Source: Candidatus Afararchaeum irisae (GTDB lineage: Archaea > Halobacteriota > Halobacteria > Halobacteriales > Afararchaeaceae). From it: a stretch of 42,087 nucleotides of DNA. A model generated the notes under the pieces. The model made no database searches. It was not told the origin of the DNA and saw nothing but the letters and a program-made list of their open reading frames with translations. Of this stretch, positions 9,004 through 20,221 are shown piece after piece (positions within the stretch are counted from its first letter, which is position 1; each line of letters begins with the position of its first letter). The translations under genes and the position numbers were made by a program. The stretch lies in contig JAXIOF010000029.1 of assembly GCA_034190545.1 (NCBI GenBank), positions 1-42,087 of the forward strand. The letters run 5' to 3'.

Positions 9004-10527
9004 ATGAGTGGGAGCGAGGCATACGAGACCGAACTCATAGAGGAGGAGGCATCGCTTTACGAGTGGTCAGCAGTCGGAGCCGCGGCGTTGGGCTTCTTAG
9101 TCTTTCTTCTGAGCAACGCCGTTATACTCAGACTGGTTGACGTAGAGTCGGAGATACTCGGAACGACAGTCTTCAGTCTGTTCGGCTTCGGACTGTTAGT
9201 AATAGGAGCCGGAGTCGTGGGACTCGGTCTGTCGTCGTACCTCGGCTTCGTGGAGACCGATCCGAGCCAGACCTCGGGGATCTTCGTCGCCGCAGTCTTC
9301 GGCTTGATAGGAGTACTCGGATTCTGGATCGCGGCGGGCTCCTTAGTAGTAGGCGTGGCTGCGGGTCTCTTAGTCGCAGCCTTCACGGCTTACGTCGACG
9401 AAGACCTCGGGTCGACGGCAGTCCCGGGTCTTCTCTCGGTAGGTATCGGTCTCGTCTTCGTAACAGGTATAATAGACCCGGGATGGTCGTGGAACCCCGA
9501 AGGGATCTCAGTTACCTTCAGTGCCACGGTCGTGGTTCCGGCTCTCTCCGCCTTCAGTAGCCTTCTCACGACCTGGACTTCCGCGAAGGCACACGGTGAC
9601 TTCGGAAGCCGAGGACGTCAGAAAGGAGCCTTCGTACTCATAGGTCTCAACGCCTTCGGTATGCTAGCTATTCTTCTCGCTCTGATACTCTTCGTGACAG
9701 CCAAGGGTCTCCCTCAGGTCGTGGAGGGTGCCCAGGTATTCCCCCCGAAGGTTCCTTTCGTTATGAACAGCTACTCGATACTCAACCAGTACAACGGCAT
9801 ATTCCCCGCAATAGTCGGAACCGTATGGCTCGTCGTGGGAGCCGTCCTGTTCTCGGTTCCGCTCGGAGTCGGAGCCGCGGTCTTCCTCACCGAGTATGCC
9901 GAACAGGGTAAGTTCACACGTGTCGTCGAGACAGCGACTAACGGACTCTGGAGTACACCGAGCATAGTCTTCGGTCTCTTCGGGTACGCCTTCCTCGTTC
10001 CCCGGTTCGGAAATACTTCTTCGCTTCTATCGGGCATGATAGTTCTTGGATTTATGCTCCTTCCTCTCGTTCTCATAACGACACGAGAGGCACTCAAGAG
10101 CGTCCCGAAGGCATACAGGGATTCGAGTGCTGCACTCGGCGTCAACAAGTGGGAGACTATAAAGAGCGTAGTGCTTCCCGCGGCGATGCCGGGAATAACC
10201 ACAGGGGTCATACTCGGGGTGGGAAGGATAGCCGGCGAGACCGCGCCTATACTACTCGTGACCTCGGGACAGCCGTTTCCCCAAGCCGCGGTCGATGTCT
10301 TCAGCTTCAGCGGCTCCTTCCCGTTCGTCTCGGCTAACTTCTCGGAGCTTATGCAGCCTTCGAGTGCTCTCCCGTACCAGCTTTACGCCATAATAACAGC
10401 GGGTGTAGGAGGCAACGAGGAGTTCGGCTGGGGAACAGCCTTCGTTCTTCTCTTAGTCGTGCTGTCGTTCTACGCCATCGGAATAGTATCGAGGAAATAC
10501 TTCAGGAGGAAGTTAAAACATGAGTGA
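9004..10527 (+). CDS. pstA: Phosphate ABC transporter permease PstA (extended)
   Basis: The second Pst permease is 507 aa, far longer than the roughly 290 aa of bacterial PstA. About 230 extra N-terminal residues form several hydrophobic helices before the canonical core. The core holds [17 protein letters not shown], the EAA-type loop [17 protein letters not shown] and [14 protein letters not shown]. Such extensions occur in other haloarchaeal PstA proteins; their role is not known to me. It overlaps pstB by 8 bases, so translation is probably coupled. Confidence 0.93.
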   Translation: MSGSEAYETELIEEEASLYEWSAVGAAALGFLVFLLSNAVILRLVDVESEILGTTVFSLFGFGLLVIGAGVVGLGLSSYLGFVETDPSQTSGIFVAAVFGLIGVLGFWIAAGSLVVGVAAGLLVAAFTAYVDEDLGSTAVPGLLSVGIGLVFVTGIIDPGWSWNPEGISVTFSATVVVPALSAFSSLLTTWTSAKAHGDFGSRGRQKGAFVLIGLNAFGMLAILLALILFVTAKGLPQVVEGAQVFPPKVPFVMNSYSILNQYNGIFPAIVGTVWLVVGAVLFSVPLGVGAAVFLTEYAEQGKFTRVVETATNGLWSTPSIVFGLFGYAFLVPRFGNTSSLLSGMIVLGFMLLPLVLITTREALKSVPKAYRDSSAALGVNKWETIKSVVLPAAMPGITTGVILGVGRIAGETAPILLVTSGQPFPQAAVDVFSFSGSFPFVSANFSELMQPSSALPYQLYAIITAGVGGNEEFGWGTAFVLLLVVLSFYAIGIVSRKYFRRKLKHE

Positions 10528-11482
10528 CATAGAAACAGAAACCGGTTCCGAAGCCGGGACTGAGACAGAAGTAGAGTCAGATCCAGATCTAGAGAGTCGG
10601 TCACGTGAGTCGAGCTCAGGAGGAGTCAACACGACCAAGGGAGAGACACACGAGGAGATACAGGACGAGTGGGTCGAGTACGACTTTGAGGGCGACGCGA
10701 AGATATCCGTCGAGGATCTCGACGTCTACTACGGGGACGAACAGGCGATACGGAGTATCTCGATGGACATACCCGAGAAGAGCGTCACGGCTCTTATCGG
10801 TCCGAGTGGCTGTGGAAAGTCGACCTTCCTGAGATGTCTCAACCGTATGAACGACCGCATAAAGTCGGCACGTGTCGAGGGTACAGTCGAGATAGACGGC
10901 AGGGACATCTACCAGGACAACACTAACCTCGTCGAGCTCAGGAAGAGGGTCGGAATGGTCTTCCAACACCCTAATCCGTTCCCGAAGTCGATCTGGGACA
11001 ACATAGCCTACGGTCCGAGGAAACACGGCGAGGTTCGGAAGGGTATAGTCGACAAGCTTCTCGGGAGGAAATCGGAAGAAGAAGAAGAGATAGTCAAGAG
11101 ATCGCTTAAACGTGCGGCTCTGTGGGACGAGGTCAAAGACCGTCTCGACGACAACGCACTCGGAATCTCGGGAGGACAGCAACAGCGTCTCTGTATCGCG
11201 CGGTGTCTCGCAGTTGACCCCGAGGTGATTCTGATGGACGAGCCCGCGAGTGCTCTCGATCCGATAGCCACAGCGAGGATAGAGGATCTCATAGAGAGCC
11301 TCGCCGAGGACTACACAGTCGTCATAGTGACACATAACATGCAACAGGCGGCGCGTATAAGCGACCAGACGGCTGTCTTCCTCACTGGCGGAGAGCTCGC
11401 TGAGTACGACGAGACCGACAAGATATTCGAGAACCCCGAGAGTCAGCGCGTCGAGGACTACGTAACAGGCAAGTTCGGTTAA
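10520..11482 (+). CDS. pstB: Phosphate ABC transporter ATP-binding protein
   Basis: PstB powers phosphate import. The 320-aa protein has Walker [10 protein letters not shown] (94-102), a Q-loop region ([15 protein letters not shown]), the signature [15 protein letters not shown], Walker [13 protein letters not shown] and the switch His in VTHNM. A 55-60 residue Glu/Asp/Ser/Thr-rich N-terminal extension precedes the domain and is a typical halophile addition. The start is set by the overlap with pstA. Confidence 0.96.
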   Translation: MSDIETETGSEAGTETEVESDPDLESRSRESSSGGVNTTKGETHEEIQDEWVEYDFEGDAKISVEDLDVYYGDEQAIRSISMDIPEKSVTALIGPSGCGKSTFLRCLNRMNDRIKSARVEGTVEIDGRDIYQDNTNLVELRKRVGMVFQHPNPFPKSIWDNIAYGPRKHGEVRKGIVDKLLGRKSEEEEEIVKRSLKRAALWDEVKDRLDDNALGISGGQQQRLCIARCLAVDPEVILMDEPASALDPIATARIEDLIESLAEDYTVVIVTHNMQQAARISDQTAVFLTGGELAEYDETDKIFENPESQRVEDYVTGKFG

Positions 11483-11505
11483 AGACCTAACCTATCTAAC
11501 CTGAC

Positions 11506-12243
11506 ATGACTATCAGAGAAAGAGAAAAAGACGACGAGACAGTGACAGAAACCCGATCCGAATCCGAGAAAGAACACACTCGGAAGAGCTTCCGAGAGGA
11601 TCTCGACGAGCTTCAGGAGGGTGTCACCGAGATGGCGGAGGCGGTCGTCGAACAGTACGAGAGGAGTCTCGAAGCCTTCGAGAACGACGACGAGGAGCTT
11701 GCACGTGAGGTCATAGAGTCGGACGATGAGATAAACGACCTCTACCTCAGTCTCGAACAGGACTGTATAGATCTGATGTCACTCCAGCAGCCTGTCGCGA
11801 GTGACCTGCGTCTCGTAGTCGGCTCGTTCAAGATAATCACCGACCTCGAACGTGTCGGCGACCTCTCGACCAACATCGCCGAGTACGCCCTCGAAAGCAG
11901 GGACTCGGTCATAGAAGGCGTCGAGATCGGGAACATAGCCAGAAACGCTCTCAAGATGCTGAGGGAGTCGGTACAAGCCTACGACGACGCCGACACACGT
12001 ATACCCTACGAGATTGCGGCAGAAGACGAAGACCTCGATGAGGCGTGTGGCGAAGTGGGTCAGGGACTCATGAGGAGCCTGATCGAGAAGTCTGGGTCGG
12101 AGGCGGAGATAGACGACGTCCTCCACGAGGCGAGACATATAGTCCTCGCTATACGTGACATAGAGAGGGTCGGTGACCACTCTGTCAACATCGCCGCACG
12201 TGTCCTGTATATCGCACAGAACGAGGAGGAGCTCGTCTACTGA
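11506..12243 (+). CDS. phoU: Phosphate transport regulator PhoU
   Basis: PhoU is a helical-bundle protein that restrains the Pst system when phosphate is plentiful. The 245-aa protein has two repeats of the PhoU fold, each with the metal-binding E/D motif: DLERVGDLSTNIAEYA (about 108-123) and DIERVGDHSVNIAARV (about 222-237). The first 25 residues are a charged tail. It closes the pst operon 23 bases after pstB. A second PhoU-domain protein with a DNA-binding domain is at 19.1 kb. Confidence 0.94.
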   Translation: MTIREREKDDETVTETRSESEKEHTRKSFREDLDELQEGVTEMAEAVVEQYERSLEAFENDDEELAREVIESDDEINDLYLSLEQDCIDLMSLQQPVASDLRLVVGSFKIITDLERVGDLSTNIAEYALESRDSVIEGVEIGNIARNALKMLRESVQAYDDADTRIPYEIAAEDEDLDEACGEVGQGLMRSLIEKSGSEAEIDDVLHEARHIVLAIRDIERVGDHSVNIAARVLYIAQNEEELVY

Positions 12244-12296
12244 GGCCCGACTCAGACAGGAAAGACCTTTCCGAGTAGACGTAGTACTTAGAGACA

Positions 12297-12746
12297 ATGC
12301 CCCGAGCCTCTAACCGTTACGACCCAGACAGACACGAAGAGTACCTCGCGTGTCCCAGAAGCAGATGTACCGCGAGGAACGCTCCACCCGACTCCGACGA
12401 CTTCGAGCCTCACTGCTGGAAATGTGGCGTAGAGCTCCCACGTAAACAGCCCGTGAGTGTCGGCGACGAGGTCGTAGTCGAGATAACCGACATACACCAG
12501 AGCGGTGAGGGGCTCGGAAGAACAGACGACGGCTTTATAATACTCGTAGACGGAGTAGTCCCGGGCGTCAAGGTACGTGCACGCGTCTCCGAGGTCAAAA
12601 GCTCCTACGCCAGGTCTAAGCTCATAGAGAGACTCCCTGACGACGCCGACGAGGAGGTCATAGAGTCAGACGACGAGAACGACTCCGATACAGAGACCGA
12701 GACAGACGATCCCGCTCTCGGAAGCCGCGACAACTTCTGGGGCTAA
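12297..12746 (+). CDS. TRAM-domain RNA-binding protein with N-terminal zinc ribbon
   Basis: In this 149-aa protein, residues about 18-45 hold Cys pairs (LACPRSRC and HCWKCG) that look like a zinc ribbon. Residues about 54-112 form a TRAM domain (VGDEVVVEITDIHQSGEG, then GVVPGVKVRARV). The tail is acidic. TRAM proteins of archaea bind RNA and have been linked to cold-responsive RNA chaperone roles; the function of this member is inferred only from the fold. It sits 53 bases after phoU and is probably transcribed separately. Confidence 0.84.
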   Translation: MPRASNRYDPDRHEEYLACPRSRCTARNAPPDSDDFEPHCWKCGVELPRKQPVSVGDEVVVEITDIHQSGEGLGRTDDGFIILVDGVVPGVKVRARVSEVKSSYARSKLIERLPDDADEEVIESDDENDSDTETETDDPALGSRDNFWG

Positions 12747-12791
12747 GCCCAACAAAAGATATTTATCTGTGTAAATTAATGATAAACCGTG

Positions 12792-12923
12792 ATGTATACT
12801 CCACGGGAGCACAGACACGGAAATATACTTCTACTTCTCCTCCTGACGTTTACCGCCGTCGGGGTAGTCCTCACCGCAGATCCCGAGACGGGGACACGTC
12901 TCCTCGAATCCGTGAGGATCTGA
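12792..12923 (+). CDS. 43-aa single-span membrane miniprotein
   Basis: The reading is MYTPREHRHGN, then about 18 hydrophobic residues (ILLLLLLTFTAVGVVLTA), then DPETGTRLLESVRI and a stop. That is a basic N-tail, one membrane helix and a short C-tail. Third-position use of C/G (ctc, gtc, acc) matches neighbouring genes. A TATA-like atatttat (12757-12764) sits about 28 bases upstream, as for a leaderless transcript. Family and function are not recognised. Confidence 0.6.
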   Translation: MYTPREHRHGNILLLLLLTFTAVGVVLTADPETGTRLLESVRI

Positions 12924-13083
12924 CCCACTCCAGCGACAGATTTATAATCCTCAGTTCCTAATATATAAATGTATTCATCGGTGACGGAGTTCTCGTCGAC
13001 GGCTAACTACCGAAGACAGTATACGTAACCGTCACGAATAACCGAGTAAGTAACCAGTACGAGAGGTTCATCTGTGACAAAAT

Positions 13084-14133
13084 ATGAAAGCGAAAGAGTA
13101 CGAAAAGAAGAAGGAGTTCGAGAGGCTCTCCGAGATAAAGGGGGGCAACACCGAGCTAGTCTCACTCTACATATCTCCGGGGAGCAACATCGCCGACTAC
13201 AGGGACAGGATACGTACCGAGATCTCGGAGGCTGACAACATAAAGAGCAAGGAGACGAGACAGAACGTCAAGTCGGCTCTCCAGTCGATACTCGACGTCC
13301 TCGGCAACTACAGACAGACGCCCGAGAACGGTCTCGTGATATTCTCGTCGAAGGACGAGACTTACGTCTTCGACGACCTCGAAACCCCGATAGACTCGTC
13401 ACGTTACCACTGTGACTCCGAGTTCCTCATAGAACCCTTGGAGACGTCGCTCGACAGCTCGACGACCTATGGTCTTGTCATAATCACGGAGAACGAGGCG
13501 AGCATAGGCGTCTTGGAGGGCAACACAGTGAGGGAGAGGAAGCATATGGAGAGTAACCTCCACGGTAAGCACAAGGCGGGAGGTCAGAGTGCCCAGCGTT
13601 TCGCGCGTGACAGGAGGGAGAAGAAGAAGAGATTCTTCAAGAAGGTCGGTCAGAGCGCGGGCAAGATACTCGACTCCGAGGAGATAGACGGCGTGATAGT
13701 CGGAGGAACCGAGATCACGAGGAAGGACTTCCTCGATGGCGGATACCTCCACCACGAGCTTGAGAAGATGATAATAGGCAGGTTCGCTGTCTCTTACGCC
13801 GGCGAGAGCGGTCTGAGACAGCTCGCAGACGCCGCCGACGAGGTCATCTCTGAACAGAGAATAAACGAGGAGAAAGAGCTAATCGAACGTTTCTACTCCG
13901 ACCTACGTGAGGGCAAGAACGCCTACGGAGTCGACAGGGTCGAGGATCTCGTCGAACACGGCAGAGTCGAGACCTTACTCATATCGGAGGACGTCGAGGG
14001 AGAGAGGTACGAAGAGCTCGCCGAGAAAGCCGACGAGATGGGAGGCGAGACTGAGTACATATCGACCGACTTCGACAAGGGAGAACAGTTCTACCAGAGC
14101 TTCGGCGGAGTCGGAGCTATTCTGAGATGGTAA
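13084..14133 (+). CDS. Archaeal peptide chain release factor 1, compact form
   Basis: aRF1 recognises all three stop codons and triggers peptide release. The stop-codon motif NIKS is at 52-55 and YxCxxxF at 108-114. The catalytic GGQ is at 166-168 in HGKHKAGGQSAQRF. Domain 3 (DFLDGGYLHHELEK, LLISED, STDFDKGEQF) follows. At 349 aa it is about 60 residues shorter than usual haloarchaeal aRF1: the Cys-rich zinc minidomain that normally interrupts domain 3 after LLISED is absent, and the sequence runs straight into the final helix. Both functional motifs are intact, so it is probably active. Whether it is the only aRF1 in the genome cannot be seen here. Confidence 0.9.
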   Translation: MKAKEYEKKKEFERLSEIKGGNTELVSLYISPGSNIADYRDRIRTEISEADNIKSKETRQNVKSALQSILDVLGNYRQTPENGLVIFSSKDETYVFDDLETPIDSSRYHCDSEFLIEPLETSLDSSTTYGLVIITENEASIGVLEGNTVRERKHMESNLHGKHKAGGQSAQRFARDRREKKKRFFKKVGQSAGKILDSEEIDGVIVGGTEITRKDFLDGGYLHHELEKMIIGRFAVSYAGESGLRQLADAADEVISEQRINEEKELIERFYSDLREGKNAYGVDRVEDLVEHGRVETLLISEDVEGERYEELAEKADEMGGETEYISTDFDKGEQFYQSFGGVGAILRW

Positions 14134-14567
14134 TACGAAAACAGCGAGTCTGACGTATACTTCTTTTCCCCATTCCCCCACGAACAGGTATACGGTGTCA
14201 CCCTTTCTTTTCTATGCCCTCCCGTTCCCCCTGTGAGAGAGCACATATAATCCGTAGACGCCCTGTCTTAAACCATTAACTATCATTAGGATAGTACTAC
14301 ACGCGTAGTCGCTGCTTTATCTTCTACAGTAAATCCACTAAATATGGACACATTTCCAATGTATATACTCTATTTACGGAATATAGAATTAAAAGAATCA
14401 TGAACTGTAAGGGGATTAAGTACCATGTTTATTTCGACAAGACATAAATAAGTAGGTGTATTTGTAGTATATGTGGTGAGAAAAAGAAGTATGTACGGTA
14501 TAGGCGGAACCGAAATTAATAAAGTAAAGTCTGGACGGACGTCTTTCGAAGATCACAAGGTGGTAGC
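14134..14567 (+). promoter_or_regulatory. Gene-free region with glnA promoter and ribosome binding site
   Basis: No credible gene is seen in these 434 bases, which become strongly AT-rich after 14280. At the right end, accgaaattaataaa (14509-14523) fits a BRE plus TATA element about 45-55 bases before the glnA ATG at 14568. Unlike many genes here, glnA therefore has a leader, and aaggtggt (14557-14564) is a good Shine-Dalgarno match. The long AT-rich stretch is a reasonable place for nitrogen-regulator sites, but no known operator is recognised. Confidence 0.45.
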
Positions 14568-15896
14568 ATGACGACCCCCGACGAGGTACTTGAGGAGATA
14601 GACGAGAAGGACGTGGACTTTCTGCGTCTCCAGTTTACGGACATCCTGGGAGTAGTAAAGAACGTCTCGGTACCCGCCGACCAAGCCGAGAAGGCGTTCA
14701 AGGAGGGTATCTGGTTCGACGGATCGTCGGTAGACGGATTCGTGAGGATACAGGAGTCGGACATGCGTCTCGATCCCGACCCTGACACCTTCGCAGTCCT
14801 GCCGTGGAGGGACAAGGACGGCTCGAAGACAGCACGTCTCATCTGTGATGTGACCGACACCGACGGAACGCCCTTCGAGGGCGACCCGAGACACGTCCTC
14901 AAACGCGCCCTCTCGAAGGCTGACGAGATGGGTTACGACGTCAACGCTGGTCCAGAGCCCGAGTTCTTCGTCTTCGAGACTGACGACGGAGACCCGACTA
15001 TGACGCCCCACGACTCGGGAGGCTACTTCGATCTCGCTCCGAAGGACATGGCGAGTGATCTCCGACGTGACATCATACTCGCTCTCGAAGAGATGGGATT
15101 CGACGTCGAGGCTAGCCACCACGAGGTCGCCGAAGGACAGCACGAGATCGACTTCAAGTACGACGACGGTCTGACGACTGCCGACAACGTCGCTACCTTC
15201 CGTTCGGTCGTGAGGGCGGTCTCAGAGCTAAAGGATCTCCACGCGACCTTCATGCCTAAGCCGATATCCGAGATAAACGGAAGCGGAATGCACACACATC
15301 TCTCGCTCTTTGACGAAGACGGAAATGCTTTCCACGACCCCGACGACGAGTTCGGTCTCTCGGATACTGCGAAGTCGTTCCTCGCCGGACTTCTCGAACA
15401 CGCACCAGCGATCACGGCGGTCACGAATCCGACAGTCAACTCGTACAAACGTCTCGTGCCGGGATACGAGGCTCCCGTCTACATCGCTTGGAGCGACACC
15501 AACCGTTCGGCTCTGATACGTAAGCCCGCCGCGAGAACGCCCGCAGCGTCACGTATAGAGCTGCGCTCTCCCGATCCGTCTTCGAATCCCTACCTCGCCT
15601 TCGCGGTCATACTCCAGGCGGGACTCGACGGAATCGAGAGAGGACTCGAAGGTCCCGAGCCTGTCAGGGAGAACATATACGAGTTCGACGAGGACGAGCG
15701 CGACGAGTACGGCATAGACACACTGCCGAGTAACCTCGACGAGGCGATCGACGCCCTCGAAGAAGACGACGTCATACTCGACGCTCTCGGTGACCACGTC
15801 GCAGAGAAGTTCGTCGAGGCGAAGAGACACGAGTGGAACGAGTACAAGGCGTACGTCTCCGACTGGGAGACGGAGAGCTACTTAGAGAAGTTCTGA
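14568..15896 (+). CDS. glnA: Glutamine synthetase, type I
   Basis: GlnA forms glutamine from glutamate, ammonia and ATP. The 442-aa length and motifs fit GS type [11 protein letters not shown] near residue 45, metal ligands in [10 protein letters not shown], the active-site block [14 protein letters not shown], and [17 protein letters not shown]. The adenylylation motif NLYDLP of GSI-beta is replaced by NIYEFDED, so control is more likely by PII protein, as known for other haloarchaeal GS. It heads a block with amt and glnK that supplies ammonium and senses nitrogen state. Confidence 0.96.
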   Translation: MTTPDEVLEEIDEKDVDFLRLQFTDILGVVKNVSVPADQAEKAFKEGIWFDGSSVDGFVRIQESDMRLDPDPDTFAVLPWRDKDGSKTARLICDVTDTDGTPFEGDPRHVLKRALSKADEMGYDVNAGPEPEFFVFETDDGDPTMTPHDSGGYFDLAPKDMASDLRRDIILALEEMGFDVEASHHEVAEGQHEIDFKYDDGLTTADNVATFRSVVRAVSELKDLHATFMPKPISEINGSGMHTHLSLFDEDGNAFHDPDDEFGLSDTAKSFLAGLLEHAPAITAVTNPTVNSYKRLVPGYEAPVYIAWSDTNRSALIRKPAARTPAASRIELRSPDPSSNPYLAFAVILQAGLDGIERGLEGPEPVRENIYEFDEDERDEYGIDTLPSNLDEAIDALEEDDVILDALGDHVAEKFVEAKRHEWNEYKAYVSDWETESYLEKF

Positions 15897-15907
15897 GGTG
15901 ACATAGA

Positions 15908-15961
15908 ATGAGAACCACATCTAAACACGACACAGAGGAAAGACAGAGAGAGGTGGCATAG
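15908..15961 (+). CDS. 17-codon ORF between glnA and amt (possible leader peptide)
   Basis: A short frame, MRTTSKHDTEERQREVA, starts with ATG 8 bases after a Shine-Dalgarno-like gaggtg. Its stop TAG is directly followed by the amt ATG. A second gaggtg at its end (15949-15957 region) serves amt. The frame could be a translated coupling peptide or plain spacer; its tiny size gives no coding statistics. Confidence 0.3.
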   Translation: MRTTSKHDTEERQREVA

Positions 15962-17619
<1,658 letters not shown>

Positions 17620-17620
17620 T

Positions 17621-18469
17621 ATGAGAGTGAGCATGAAGGAGAAGTCCGAGACTGAGACAGTCACCGAGTTTGAGACGCGTCTCGATCCCGAAGCCACGAC
17701 CAACGAGATAACCTCGTTCATCCGGAGTTACGTAGAGGACGCGGGAGCCGACGGAGTCGTCGTGGGTCTCAGTGGGGGCATAGACTCGACAGTCGCGGCG
17801 ACAGTCGCTGTCGAAGCCCTCGGCTCCGAGCGGGTCTTGGGTCTCGTACTACCGACCGAGTCGACGCGGGAGTCGAACACCGAGGACGCAGTCGAAGTCG
17901 CTGAGTCACTCGGAATCAACTACGAGATGATTGATCTCCAGCCAGTCGTCGATAGCTTCACGGACGCGATGGGGCGACTCGACGAAGCGGACGACAACGA
18001 CAAGAACAAGAAAGCCGTCGGAAACTCGAAGGCGAGACTCAGGATGACTTCCCTCTATTACGTCGCCAACGCACGAGACCTACTCGTCCTCGGCACAGGA
18101 AACCGAACCGAGCTACTCCTCGGATACTTCACGAAGTACGGCGACGGAGGTGTCGACATACTCCCACTCGGCAGCCTCTACAAGACCGAGGTGCGTGAGT
18201 TAGCGCGCCACGTTGGGGTTCCCGACCGGATAGTCGAGAAGACCCCTACAGCGGGTCTCTGGGAGGGTCAGACAGACGAGACGGAGCTAGGCGCGCCCTA
18301 CGAGACTGTCGACGAGATACTGCGTCTGATGGTCTCGTCGGACGTAGACCTCGATGACTCCGAGATTGCCGAGTCGATCGACACCGATGTCGATACCGAG
18401 ACGGTCTCGGGCTTACGTCGGATGTACGAGTCAGCCGAACACAAGAGGGTACCACTCCCCATGCCATAA
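17621..18469 (+). CDS. nadE: NAD+ synthetase
   Basis: NadE amidates nicotinate adenine dinucleotide to NAD+. The ATG at 17621 lies 1 base after the glnK stop and gives 282 aa; the frame stays open upstream into glnK but without homology. The PP-loop SGGIDS is at 51-56, and GTGNRTELLLGYFTKYGDGG and TPTAGLWEGQTDE are family signatures. There is no glutaminase domain, so it is the ammonia-dependent type, which fits its place beside amt and glnK. Other NAD salvage genes are at 24.6-26.9 kb. Confidence 0.94.
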   Translation: MRVSMKEKSETETVTEFETRLDPEATTNEITSFIRSYVEDAGADGVVVGLSGGIDSTVAATVAVEALGSERVLGLVLPTESTRESNTEDAVEVAESLGINYEMIDLQPVVDSFTDAMGRLDEADDNDKNKKAVGNSKARLRMTSLYYVANARDLLVLGTGNRTELLLGYFTKYGDGGVDILPLGSLYKTEVRELARHVGVPDRIVEKTPTAGLWEGQTDETELGAPYETVDEILRLMVSSDVDLDDSEIAESIDTDVDTETVSGLRRMYESAEHKRVPLPMP

Positions 18470-19107
18470 TGGAAGAGATAGCCCAGAATCTCTACTTCGT
18501 GGAGGCTGACAAGCCCGGGAGCCACACCTACGTCTTCGAGGGCGAGTCGAGAACCGCGGTCGTCGACCCGGGTCTGAGCTCGAACTACGAGAGGGTCGTC
18601 TCGGAGGTCGGGGAGCCCGACATACTCGTGAACACGCACGAGCATTTCGACCATATAGGTGCTAATCCGAGGTTCCAGGACGACTGTCTCGTCGCAGCAC
18701 ACAGGTACTCCGCCGTCAAGATGGTGACAGGCGACGACGACGTCATGAAATGCAGGGCGAACGGACAGCCAGAGGAGTACGAGGTCGATCTCTGGCTCGA
18801 AAACAACGCCTTATTCGACCTGGGTGGTAAGCGGCTCAAGATCCTCCACACCCCCGGACACACCTCGGGGTCTCTGTGTGTCTACGACACCGAGACACGC
18901 GCTCTCGTCACGGGAGACACAGTCTACGCATACGGCACTATCTCCGACATCTACAAGTCGGGGAGCTACGGAGAGTACGCCAACTCGCTCCGGCGACTCA
19001 ACAACTTCAGAATAGACGTTATATGTCCGGGTCACGGAGATATATCGTATGATCCCGAAGAGACTCTCGAAAAGTCGATCACAAAAGCCGAGGAGCGGAT
19101 AGCTTAG
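18469..19107 (+). CDS. MBL-fold metallohydrolase
   Basis: The 212-aa protein carries the beta-lactamase-fold metal sites: HEHFDH (57-62), HTPGHTSGS, VTGDTVY and PGHGD near the C-terminus. The pattern is that of glyoxalase II-like hydrolases, but the substrate cannot be assigned. Its ATG overlaps the nadE stop by 1 base and its stop is 1 base from the next ATG, so it belongs to the glnA-to-PhoU transcription block. Confidence 0.88.
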   Translation: MEEIAQNLYFVEADKPGSHTYVFEGESRTAVVDPGLSSNYERVVSEVGEPDILVNTHEHFDHIGANPRFQDDCLVAAHRYSAVKMVTGDDDVMKCRANGQPEEYEVDLWLENNALFDLGGKRLKILHTPGHTSGSLCVYDTETRALVTGDTVYAYGTISDIYKSGSYGEYANSLRRLNNFRIDVICPGHGDISYDPEETLEKSITKAEERIA

Positions 19108-19108
19108 G

Positions 19109-20161
19109 ATGGAGCCGAGAAAGATACAGCAGGTCGGCAAGAGCACACTCACTGTCTCCCTCCCGAGCGACTGGGCTGAGAGATACGGCGTAGAGAAGGG
19201 CGACCACGTCTATCTCTTCAGCGGAAACGACTCGTCACTCACGATATACCCGTCAGTCTCGGGCTCCGTATCTGTCACGAAGGTCACCCTCGACGCCGAG
19301 GGACGACCCCCGATAGTCGTAGAGAGATCGATAGTCGGAAGTTACGTCTTAGGAAGGAAGGAGATAGTGATAGAGTCGGAGTCGGAGGAAGGTCTCACAG
19401 ACGCACAGACCGACGCGATATACAGAGCCGAGGAACAGCTTATGGGTGCGGGTGTGATAGAGGAGCGTCCGAGTAAGGCGGTTCTGAGGTTCTCGGTAAA
19501 CCCCTCTGAGTTCTCGGTCAACGACCTACTCGGACGTCTCAACTCGACCGCCGAGACGATGAGAGCGGAGGCTGTCGAGACAGTCCGAGATCCGACGGAG
19601 GATCTCCCGAGGAGAGGCGCTGACCGCGAGAAACACGCCAACAAGGTCTTCGTCCTCATACTCCGTCTCTTACTCACAGCCCAGCAGAACCCCGTCCTCG
19701 TCGACAAGATAGGTCTCACGAATCCCTTACACATAGTCGGTGCGAGGGCGGCGGCAAAGAGCCTGGAGAGATGTGCCGACTACGCAGCCGAGATGTCGGA
19801 GAACGCCGAGGAGGCTACGCGCGAGGGCGAGGACGGATCGCCCTTCGAGGACGAACTCGTAGACGGTCTCGAAGATCTCATAGATCTCACCGACTCGGTC
19901 TGTGACCACGCGCTTGAGAGTCTCAGGAGAGGCGACATAGACGCAGCGACACAGACACGTGACCTCTTCGAGGACGTCAGAGCGAAGCAGGAGGAGTTAG
20001 TCTCCGAGGCTTTCGAGGATCTCGACGACGTCAAGAGTCTGATGAGGTTCAACGACACCGTCTCGGCTGCTACACAGTCGGCGAAGGAGGGCGTCGAGAT
20101 AGCCGAGGTGGGATCGAACAGGGCACTTGAGTCCTCGGGAGACGGCATAGAGCTCGAGTAG
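19109..20161 (+). CDS. AbrB/SpoVT-domain PhoU-like regulator
   Basis: In this 350-aa protein, residues about 4-48 form an AbrB/SpoVT swapped-hairpin DNA-binding domain (IQQVGKSTLTVSLPSDWAERYG, read in part). The rest is a PhoU-like helical domain with two repeats. Related archaeal fusions are regarded as phosphate-uptake regulators. It ends a nitrogen/NAD operon rather than the pst operon, so it may connect phosphate state to nitrogen genes; that link is inferred from position only. Confidence 0.87.
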   Translation: MEPRKIQQVGKSTLTVSLPSDWAERYGVEKGDHVYLFSGNDSSLTIYPSVSGSVSVTKVTLDAEGRPPIVVERSIVGSYVLGRKEIVIESESEEGLTDAQTDAIYRAEEQLMGAGVIEERPSKAVLRFSVNPSEFSVNDLLGRLNSTAETMRAEAVETVRDPTEDLPRRGADREKHANKVFVLILRLLLTAQQNPVLVDKIGLTNPLHIVGARAAAKSLERCADYAAEMSENAEEATREGEDGSPFEDELVDGLEDLIDLTDSVCDHALESLRRGDIDAATQTRDLFEDVRAKQEELVSEAFEDLDDVKSLMRFNDTVSAATQSAKEGVEIAEVGSNRALESSGDGIELE

Positions 20162-20221
20162 GGCAGAACAGAGAACAGAGTTCCACAACCTCTTTCTATA
20201 ACGCGAGAATAAGACGGCTTA

